Source of the DNA: an uncultured Rickettsiales bacterium | GTDB lineage: Bacteria > Pseudomonadota > Alphaproteobacteria > Rickettsiales > Midichloriaceae | NCBI GenBank assembly: GCA_937996615.1 | Contig: CALKVD010000066.1 | Span: forward strand, 1-9,451 | Reading direction: 5' to 3' | Length of the DNA stretch: 9,451 bases | In this document: positions 1 through 5,419 of the stretch, one piece after another | Layout of the letters: every line of letters starts with the position of its first letter | How positions within the stretch are numbered: position 1 is the first letter of the stretch | Notes under the pieces: model-generated | What the model was told of the DNA's origin: nothing | What the model saw: the letters and a program-made list of their open reading frames with translations, nothing else | Databases searched by the model: none | Program-made: the position numbers and the translations under genes

Positions 1-1356
1 ACTTGGAACATTACCCCGCCAGCTGAGATCACGCTAAACGGATGGAGAATTACAATGGTTTTTGTTGCAACTATTGCCGGAGTTATGTCATGCACGATGC
101 CGATGGGAATGGTTGTAATTATGACGATATGTTTTTCAGTTATAACCAATATTATCCCAATCAATAAAGCATTTAGTGGTTTTGCTTCAACAGCTGTTTG
201 GTTAATTATTGGTGCGTTTTGTATTGCTAAAGCTGTCATCAAAACAGGACTAGGCGAACGGGTCGCATATTATCTTATTTCTAAGATGGGAAGTAGCCTA
301 AAAGGAATTGCTTATAGTTTACTATTTACAGATTTTTTAATTTCGCCATTTATCCCAAGTGCAACTGCAAGGGCAGGAGGTATCTTCCTACCAATCGGCA
401 AAGCATTAATCACTGAGTTTAAATCTGAAAAACAAGATTCAGCAATAGCTAAATTTATCATGATGATTATATTTCACAGCAATATAATTACTAATACGAT
501 GTTTTTAACAGCAATGGCTGGGAATCCAATCGCTGTCCGAATCGCTAGCAATTTAGGAATCCAAATAACCTGGATCGATTGGGCAATTGCTGCTCTAATC
601 CCTGGAATTATTAGCATCATCGCACTACCCCTAATCCTCGGCAAATTATGTGGAATCAATGATATAAATCAAAGTAAAAATAATGATACAGTAATAGCTG
701 CAAAAAATGCATTACAGAAACTTGGTCCTTTGACAAAAAAGGAAGCATATCTAGTTATCATCTTCATTGGTTTAATTTCAATGTGGATGCTAGAACAAGT
801 CACCGGTATTAATGCAGCAATTGTCGCTCTTGTTGGAATGTCTGCCCTTCTTCTAACCAAAATTATAGAATGGCAAGATGTTATTGAGGAAAAAGGAGCT
901 TGGGATACAATGATATGGTATGGTGGTTTATTGATGTTGGCAGATGCTATCTCTGGAGCTGGCTCAATCCAATGGCTTGTTAATATCACAACAGAGATTC
1001 TTGCCGAACTAGACAAGGGATTGATTCTCGCAATCTGTGGACTATTTTTCTTCTATATTCACTATTTCTTTGCCAGTACAACAGCCCACCTCACAGCTAT
1101 GCTTGCTCCATTTATCCTATTATTAACTCAAACTCTAGGTTTTCCAGCTGTTCCCGCAGCATTAGGCCTAACATTTTTATCATCGCTGTCTGGGGGTTTA
1201 ACACATTATGGAATTTCCCCAGCACCACTTTTGTTCGGCGTAGGATATGTCAGCTTAAAAAGCTGGTGGCAATTATCTGGAATTACTGCAACTTGGAACT
1301 TTGCCTTATGGATCTTTACTGGATTTATTTGGTGGAGGATTTTAGGCTGGATTTAA
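1..1356 (+). CDS. DASS-family (SLC13/CitT type) dicarboxylate transporter, 5'-partial
   Basis: Inner-membrane carrier of the divalent anion:sodium symporter family, expected to move C4/C5 dicarboxylates such as malate or 2-oxoglutarate by symport or exchange. The frame is open to base 1, and the 18 residues before the first ATG (position 55) contain TPPAEITLNGW, resembling the conserved start of this family. The gene therefore begins upstream, and position 55 is an internal Met. Of the 451 visible residues most are hydrophobic helices. In visible numbering, the first substrate/cation hairpin motif is PSATARAGG (119-127) and the second is FASTTAH (357-363). The C-terminal block GLTHYGISPAPLLFGVGYVS followed by LKSWW is a hallmark of the CitT/plastid 2-oxoglutarate-malate translocator branch. 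About 20-40 N-terminal residues are probably missing. The family call is firm; substrate and coupling ion are inferred. An intracellular bacterium could use it to take up host dicarboxylates. Confidence 0.9.
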   Translation, partial: TWNITPPAEITLNGWRITMVFVATIAGVMSCTMPMGMVVIMTICFSVITNIIPINKAFSGFASTAVWLIIGAFCIAKAVIKTGLGERVAYYLISKMGSSLKGIAYSLLFTDFLISPFIPSATARAGGIFLPIGKALITEFKSEKQDSAIAKFIMMIIFHSNIITNTMFLTAMAGNPIAVRIASNLGIQITWIDWAIAALIPGIISIIALPLILGKLCGINDINQSKNNDTVIAAKNALQKLGPLTKKEAYLVIIFIGLISMWMLEQVTGINAAIVALVGMSALLLTKIIEWQDVIEEKGAWDTMIWYGGLLMLADAISGAGSIQWLVNITTEILAELDKGLILAICGLFFFYIHYFFASTTAHLTAMLAPFILLLTQTLGFPAVPAALGLTFLSSLSGGLTHYGISPAPLLFGVGYVSLKSWWQLSGITATWNFALWIFTGFIWWRILGWI

Positions 1357-1472
1357 ATTTTTAGTGACTTTTGAATGATCCAAATTCTACAATCAGAAGT
1401 TGCTAATAATCACAAGTATGGGTTGATTAAACTATTAAAATTTTTATTTATTAACATAATCTTATAAAGTTA

Positions 1473-1501
1473 TTGGCAGCAAAATTAGTTTGTATTATGC
1501 T
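1473..1501 (+). promoter_or_regulatory. Candidate sigma-70 promoter for the 17-kDa antigen gene
   Basis: TTGGCA at 1473-1478 and TATGCT at 1496-1501 are separated by 17 bp, and would start a transcript near 1508 with a leader of about 60 nt. A second, weaker possibility lies closer to the gene: TTTAGT at 1530-1535, 17 bp, TATTTA at 1553-1558. Its spacer holds the 19-bp element shared with the glmM upstream region, and it would give an almost leaderless transcript. Matches of this quality are common in AT-rich DNA. Confidence 0.35.
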
Positions 1502-1535
1502 ATATATAAGAATGAATTAAAACATAGATTTTAGT

Positions 1536-1554
1536 TTATCAATTTTGCATTTTA
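1536..1554 (+). repeat. 19-bp element shared with the glmM upstream region (copy 1)
   Basis: TTATCAATTTTGCATTTTA here matches positions 7161-7179 at 18 of 19 bases (A/G difference at the seventh base). This copy ends 14 bp before the start codon of the 17-kDa antigen gene. It may be a regulator-binding site or a promoter spacer, or a chance match in AT-rich DNA. Confidence 0.4.
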
Positions 1555-1568
1555 TTTATGTGATTTAT

Positions 1569-2072
1569 ATGAAAAAATATTCAACAAAAAATTTTAGTCT
1601 TTTTAAAAAGATAACCATTTTATCAATGCTAACACTAGCTTTAACTGGCTGCGTCAATGAATCAGGTAAAACAAATAAACGTGCCGTAGGGACCGTTACT
1701 GGTGGGTTACTAGGGGCAGCTGTCGGCTCAAGATTTGGCGGCGGTAGCGGACAAATTTTAGCAGGGGTGATCGGTGCTGGAATCGGAGCATTTGCCGGAA
1801 ATGCATTAGGTGCTAGCATGGATGAGCAAGATAAAAGATATAGCAACCAAGCAGCTGAATCTGCACTAGAATATAATAGAGTTGGAACCAGAGCTAGTTG
1901 GCGCAATCCAGATAATGGAAATCATGGATATTTCCAACCAGTTCGTACCTATCAAAATAATAACGGCCATTATTGCCGGGAATTTATGCAAGAAATTGTA
2001 GTTAATGGTAAAAAAGAGAAGGGACATGGAACAGCTTGCAGAATGCCGGATGGTAGCTGGAAGTTGCAGTAG
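1569..2072 (+). CDS. 17-kDa surface antigen-type lipoprotein (glycine zipper)
   Basis: Outer-membrane lipoprotein of the rickettsial 17-kDa common antigen family (Rick_17kDa_Anti / glycine-zipper 2TM), 167 residues from ATG 1569, against about 159 in Rickettsia. The frame extends 8 codons upstream to a TTG, but the ATG directly precedes a classic lipoprotein signal: basic MKKYSTKN, a hydrophobic stretch, then the lipobox LTGC, so Cys28 would be lipidated. Next comes a glycine-zipper region (GTVTGGLLGAAVGS, then a second GxxxG-rich stretch of about 25 residues), then MDEQDKR and the C-terminal domain with WRNPDNGNHGYF, a CREF segment and ACRMPDGSW. From memory, that C-terminal half closely follows the Rickettsia antigen (WRNPDNGNYGY, YCREY, ACRQPDG). 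The precise role is unknown; the family is abundant at the cell surface and serologically dominant in rickettsiae. No Shine-Dalgarno sequence precedes the start. Likely monocistronic, with 212 bp upstream and 235 bp downstream. Confidence 0.92.
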   Translation: MKKYSTKNFSLFKKITILSMLTLALTGCVNESGKTNKRAVGTVTGGLLGAAVGSRFGGGSGQILAGVIGAGIGAFAGNALGASMDEQDKRYSNQAAESALEYNRVGTRASWRNPDNGNHGYFQPVRTYQNNNGHYCREFMQEIVVNGKKEKGHGTACRMPDGSWKLQ

Positions 2073-2093
2073 TATTTTCTTTTTTTATAATTA

Positions 2094-2131
2094 ATAGCAA
2101 CATGAAATGTCGCAAGATCAGATGTTGCTAT
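2094..2131. other. Perfect 10-bp inverted repeat downstream of the 17-kDa antigen gene
   Basis: ATAGCAACAT (2094-2103) pairs perfectly with ATGTTGCTAT (2122-2131) across an 18-nt loop, 21 bp after the stop codon. It could act as an mRNA 3' stabilising or rho-independent-like hairpin. However, no T-tract follows on either strand (a T-rich run precedes it), so it is not a textbook terminator. Confidence 0.45.
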
Positions 2132-2307
2132 AGCTAATACCTACTATTTATATTAAAGATATTAAATGCGTGTGAATTTTATGGAAGGCTTATGTTATGT
2201 TTTTGAGAGAGGTCGAATATATTCATAACTTAATTAAAGTAAAAATCGCGATCTAAAATAATTATATCCATAAATACTCATAAATATCCAAATATTAACA
2301 ACAGTTT

Positions 2308-3093
2308 ATGTCGTCCTCAACCTCATTAGATAATACCAAACAAAAGCTAGCTCTGGCATATAAAATCCTAGCAAAACTAAAACTAGATGACCATACGTAT
2401 ACCCACCTCTCAGCTAGATTTTTAGAACAGCTAGACGAATTTGATCCAATAAATAACCTCAATCTTAAAGAGCCAAATCTTCATCAGAATAACCAAAAAC
2501 CAGATTCATATTTAATTTATGAGTTTGGTTTGAGATTTAGCGAAGTAAAACCAGATAATTTGATTCGGATTAGTATCGAGGGCGAGATTATTGAAGGAAT
2601 TGACCGGAATTACAATATCACTGGTTATAATATTCACGGTAGTATTTATAAAGCAAGACCTGATATAAACGCGGTATTTCATTTGCATACCCCAGCAACA
2701 GTAGCAGTTTCAGCAATGAAAAAAGGGTTAATGCCGATCAGTCAATGGGCTTTGCATTTTTATAATACCATATCATATCATGATTATAATTCGTTAGTAT
2801 TAAATCCTGAACAAAATCAAAATCTTATCGCTGATCTGGGACCAAACAATTTTGTGATGTTTCTACGTAACCATGGGTTTATCGCTTGTGGCAGAACAAT
2901 AGAAGAAGCGATGTTTTACACCTATCATTTAGAGCAGGCGTGCAAAACCCAGTGCCTTGCTTTGAGTTGCAACCAAGAGTTGATAATTCCTTCTGAAGAC
3001 ATATGCCAAAAAACTGTTGATGATTTACTCGGGTTTGAACAAAATTTAGGAGCAAGGGATTGGGAAGCTTGGGTTAGATTGATAGAATCTTAA
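2308..3093 (+). CDS. Class II aldolase/adducin-fold protein
   Basis: 261-residue cytosolic protein of the class II aldolase/adducin family. These are metal-dependent aldolases or epimerases on sugar phosphates, plus a large subgroup without assigned reaction. Metal ligands match the L-fuculose-phosphate aldolase pattern: HLH in AVFHLHTPA (His125, His127) and His189 in FLRNHG. The HLSAR motif (33-37), GYNIHGSIYKARPD (106-119) and the PISQWALHFY segment (143-152) are typical of the adducin-like branch. At the position of the fuculose aldolase catalytic Glu73 there appears to be Gly106, which argues against a canonical aldolase. An Asn- and Asp-rich stretch around residues 42-66 looks inserted between HLSAR and the YLIYEFG strand. 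Substrate unknown. It stands alone, with more than 220 bp free on both sides, so context gives no clue. No Shine-Dalgarno sequence precedes the ATG. Confidence 0.88.
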   Translation: MSSSTSLDNTKQKLALAYKILAKLKLDDHTYTHLSARFLEQLDEFDPINNLNLKEPNLHQNNQKPDSYLIYEFGLRFSEVKPDNLIRISIEGEIIEGIDRNYNITGYNIHGSIYKARPDINAVFHLHTPATVAVSAMKKGLMPISQWALHFYNTISYHDYNSLVLNPEQNQNLIADLGPNNFVMFLRNHGFIACGRTIEEAMFYTYHLEQACKTQCLALSCNQELIIPSEDICQKTVDDLLGFEQNLGARDWEAWVRLIES

Positions 3094-3254
3094 ACATATC
3101 GCAAAACTAAATTTGGCAAAATATGTCAAAATTAGTTGTGGCAAAAATTAGGAAAAATAGTGCGGTCGCAAAAAATGATTCTAAATACCTGACCAGTTCG
3201 ATAAGAGCTATCTTTTTCTAGTAATCGGAGGTTTTAAATCAGATAAGATGATTA

Positions 3255-3283
3255 TTGTGTAAAGTCATAAGCACGACTATATT
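3255..3283 (+). promoter_or_regulatory. Candidate sigma-70 promoter for mutM
   Basis: TTGTGT at 3255-3260 and TATATT at 3278-3283 are separated by exactly 17 bp. Transcription would start near 3290 and give a leader of about 28 nt to the ATG at 3318. A purine-rich GAGGGTG just after the -10 box is about 27 nt from the start codon, too far to act as a ribosome binding site. Confidence 0.45.
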
Positions 3284-3317
3284 AGAGGGTGAATAAATAT
3301 AAATATAGTAAAAATTA

Positions 3318-4280
3318 ATGCCAGAGTTACCAGAAGTTGAATCAGTTGCCAAAACTTTAAGTCTATCCTCTTGTGTTGCAGGACCAACTTTAGTCAATTT
3401 CAAACATAGTAGATATCAGCTGCGTTCCGCCTATCCAACACAGGAGCAAATCGATCAAATATTAGGAATGCAACTTATCCGAGTTTATCGCCGAGCGAAA
3501 TATTTGATTTTAGTTTGGGGGCAAAAAACTGATCAAAAGCAGAGCTTCAGCCAAAATAAAATCCAAGAATGGGCTATGATTATCCATTTAGGCATGACAG
3601 GGTCTCTGGTTTTCTATAGGAAAAATCAACGCAATATTCTCGACTTGGCTGCTGGAATAATGGATAGTAGTCAAATAATTCGTAAAAAAACTATTATACT
3701 AGATCAAATAGAATCAACTATTTCCCATCCACATTTTTATTGCGAATTTTCTGATGGTAGCAGCCTAATATATTCCGATCCACGAAGATTTGGTTTGGTT
3801 CAATTGATTCCTGTGGCTGGTATTGCAAGATGGGAAAAACATAAGGAATTAGGGGTTGAACCTTTGAGCGAAGAGTTTACCGGTAGCTATTTGCATAACG
3901 GATTAATGAGACGAAAAAATTCATCAATCAAGCGATCATTAATGGATCAAAAACTGGTGGTAGGGATCGGCAATATATATACAAACGAAGCTTTGTTCAA
4001 AGCAAGAATAATCCCGACACGAGCTTCGGGCAGCCTGATTTTATCTGAAGTAGAGGCTTTAGTTCAAGCCAGCAAAGAAATTATTCAACTTGCAATTGCA
4101 AAAGGAGGTTCAACTATTCGTGATTATAAAAATAATGATAACCAGCCTGGTGAATTTCAGAATAGCTTAGCGGTTTATGGCAAAAAAGGAGAAAAGTGTA
4201 TCAGGTTTTGCCAAGGGGTTATAGTCAAAAATATGATTGAGGGAAGAGCAACCTATTGGTGCGAATCATGCCAAAAATAA
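3318..4280 (+). CDS. mutM: Formamidopyrimidine-DNA glycosylase (Fpg/MutM)
   Basis: Bifunctional DNA glycosylase/AP lyase that removes 8-oxoguanine and formamidopyrimidines in base excision repair. The start is fixed by the catalytic N-terminus MPELPEVE: Pro2 is the nucleophile after Met removal, and Glu3 assists. Other conserved parts: Lys61 in RRAKYL (E. coli Lys57), HLGMTGS (90-96), DPRRFG (154-159) with the lesion-side arginine, the GIGNIYTNEALF helix-two-turn-helix segment (216-227, Asn219), and a C-terminal zinc finger with Cys294, Cys298, Cys315 and Cys318 and the DNA-contacting Arg310. At 320 residues it is longer than usual (about 270-290). Much of the excess is an apparent insertion at about 102-137, after the FYR strand. 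The first cysteine pair is spaced CxxxC rather than the common CxxC. Both look tolerable, so an active enzyme is expected. It has its own candidate promoter. Confidence 0.97.
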   Translation: MPELPEVESVAKTLSLSSCVAGPTLVNFKHSRYQLRSAYPTQEQIDQILGMQLIRVYRRAKYLILVWGQKTDQKQSFSQNKIQEWAMIIHLGMTGSLVFYRKNQRNILDLAAGIMDSSQIIRKKTIILDQIESTISHPHFYCEFSDGSSLIYSDPRRFGLVQLIPVAGIARWEKHKELGVEPLSEEFTGSYLHNGLMRRKNSSIKRSLMDQKLVVGIGNIYTNEALFKARIIPTRASGSLILSEVEALVQASKEIIQLAIAKGGSTIRDYKNNDNQPGEFQNSLAVYGKKGEKCIRFCQGVIVKNMIEGRATYWCESCQK

Positions 4281-4372
4281 CTGGAATCACACATAAAATT
4301 ATGTATATATATTTTTTTTAAAGTAAAAAATCAAACGGCAATTCAAGTTGCTATCTTAATCTAAGAATTAAT

Positions 4373-5245
4373 ATGAATAAATATATAACTTACAATAAAT
4401 CCCTCTTAAAACGAAATCAGAATCAAAAAAGGATGATAAAATGGCAACCTTCTTGGTGGCAAGCGACAACTATAATCTTTCTACTATACATATTTCTAGC
4501 AGCTGGATTTTATATTCTTCCATTTAAACAATCAGTAGTTGAATTTTTCAATAGAATTCAAAATAGAATAGTGGTTAACCAAATTATTACGACTGGCAAT
4601 CTAGAACTTAGTCACTCTGATGTTTTGCGATGTGGTAATATTGATTTAGCAAAAATTATTGGTACTAATCTATGGAAGATTGATCCATGGCAAATTAGTA
4701 ATGACTTATTAAAATGCAAGATAATCGAATCAGCTGAAGTAAATGTTCCATTTAATGGTAATATCATAATTAGAATCAAAGAACGGATTCCAAAAGTGAT
4801 TTGGCTTACTAACGATAAATTATATTTGCTTGATCAGACAGGATTGATTATCAGCGAAGAGGTCAGACAAAAGCAAAAAGAAAATATGGTTATACTGGTC
4901 GGTATCGACGCGCCGCAAAATTTTAATAACATCATTGATCTTTTATCTCAACATCAGTATTTTAAGGAGAATTTAGCTTCGATGCATTTTGTTGGAAGCA
5001 GAAGATGGAATTTATTCATGCAAAATGGACAAATTATTAAACTTCCAGAAAAAAATATTAATGATTGCCTTGAATTTTTGATTGCTTTGCGAGAAAAATA
5101 TCTAAATATTGCAGATAATCCAACTTTGGATTTGCGTTTGTTTCCAGAAAAAATATTTATTTCCTCTTCCTCCGATAAAAATTTAGACCTTACAATCGGA
5201 AATATTCTAGACAGGCAAGAAAAAACCAATGCAGCAAAAAGTTGA
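4373..5245 (+). CDS. ftsQ: Cell division protein FtsQ
   Basis: Bitopic division protein that links FtsB/FtsL to the septal synthase complex. 290 residues: a basic cytoplasmic tail (1-29), one transmembrane helix (about 30-50, rich in I, L, F and A), a POTRA domain (about 68-138: VNQIITTGN, the GTNLWKID turn, and VNVPFNGNIIIRIKERIPKVIW), then the beta domain. The beta domain has the LYLLDQTGLII strand (150-160), VGSRRWNLFMQNGQIIKLPE (207-226, a hallmark of alphaproteobacterial FtsQ) and LDLRLFPEKIFI (252-263). A later in-frame Met21 (4433) exists, but a long cytoplasmic tail is usual in this group, so 4373 is kept. Normally ftsQ sits in the dcw cluster between ddl and ftsA; here mutM precedes it and an unrecognised gene follows. 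No Shine-Dalgarno sequence. Identification rests on domain pattern and is strong. Confidence 0.92.
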   Translation: MNKYITYNKSLLKRNQNQKRMIKWQPSWWQATTIIFLLYIFLAAGFYILPFKQSVVEFFNRIQNRIVVNQIITTGNLELSHSDVLRCGNIDLAKIIGTNLWKIDPWQISNDLLKCKIIESAEVNVPFNGNIIIRIKERIPKVIWLTNDKLYLLDQTGLIISEEVRQKQKENMVILVGIDAPQNFNNIIDLLSQHQYFKENLASMHFVGSRRWNLFMQNGQIIKLPEKNINDCLEFLIALREKYLNIADNPTLDLRLFPEKIFISSSSDKNLDLTIGNILDRQEKTNAAKS

Positions 5246-5387
5246 AATCTTTAAGGATGGGGTTCAAACATCAAAATATAAAGCAAATTCATTGATTCTT
5301 AATCTCCAAACTAGAATAGGAATATATTTATTAAAAATTTATTTAATATTTAATTATTTACCTGTTTGCATTAATATGCTATTATAA
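5229..5387 (+). CDS. Possible small ORF overlapping the end of ftsQ (52 residues)
   Basis: An ATG at 5229 lies inside the last codons of ftsQ, in the +1 frame, and opens a 52-residue ORF ending TAA at 5387. It begins MQQKVEIFKDGVQTSKYKAN and has a hydrophobic C-terminal half (about 30-52: I, L, Y and F with few charges) that could be a membrane segment. The 17-bp overlap resembles translational coupling, and ftsA would normally begin here, but I see no FtsA features such as a DIGTSK-type phosphate motif. The ORF's 3' part overlaps the candidate promoter of the next gene. AT-rich DNA readily encodes hydrophobic peptides by chance, so this is a low-confidence call with no known function. Confidence 0.2.
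   Translation: MQQKVEIFKDGVQTSKYKANSLILNLQTRIGIYLLKIYLIFNYLPVCINMLL
5357..5385 (+). promoter_or_regulatory. Candidate extended -10 promoter for the unrecognised 559-aa gene
   Basis: TTTACC (5357-5362) and TATTAT (5380-5385) are 17 bp apart, and the -10 box is preceded by TGC (5377-5379), an extended -10 motif. The expected start site near 5392 leaves a leader of about 28 nt before the ATG at 5420. A bare ATG-TAA pair lies 11 nt upstream of the start in another frame (5409-5414). Confidence 0.42.
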
Positions 5388-5419
5388 ATTCATATATTTA
5401 TCATTTATATGTAATTATT

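Noticed and set aside
669..1016. Minus-strand open frame opposite the transporter gene
   Set aside because: Shadow of the transporter coding sequence; no family features and no start context.
1367..1400. 8-bp imperfect inverted repeat after the transporter gene (ACTTTTGA / TCAGAAGT, 18-nt loop)
   Set aside because: Contains a wobble pair, has no T-tract and is AT-rich; chance is likely.
1545..1568. Upstream TTG start extending the 17-kDa antigen by 8 residues
   Set aside because: The extension would put hydrophobic residues before the basic n-region of a textbook lipoprotein signal peptide that starts at ATG 1569.
2166..2228. 20-codon ORF in the gap between the 17-kDa antigen gene and the aldolase-like gene
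   Set aside because: Too short, no ribosome binding site, no recognisable peptide; expected by chance.
2203..2231. TTGAGA-17-TAACTT as a promoter for the aldolase-like gene
   Set aside because: The -10 box is a poor match and there is no supporting context; several equally weak alternatives exist nearby.
3105..3137. Imperfect inverted repeat just after the aldolase-like gene (AACTAAATTT / AAAATTAGTT)
   Set aside because: One mismatch, AT-only apart from one pair, and no T-tract; not distinguishable from chance.
4291..4319. Terminator-like sequence after mutM: ACATAA/TTATGT followed by T8
   Set aside because: The stem is nearly all A-T with a loop too small for its full length, and seven bases separate it from the T-tract.
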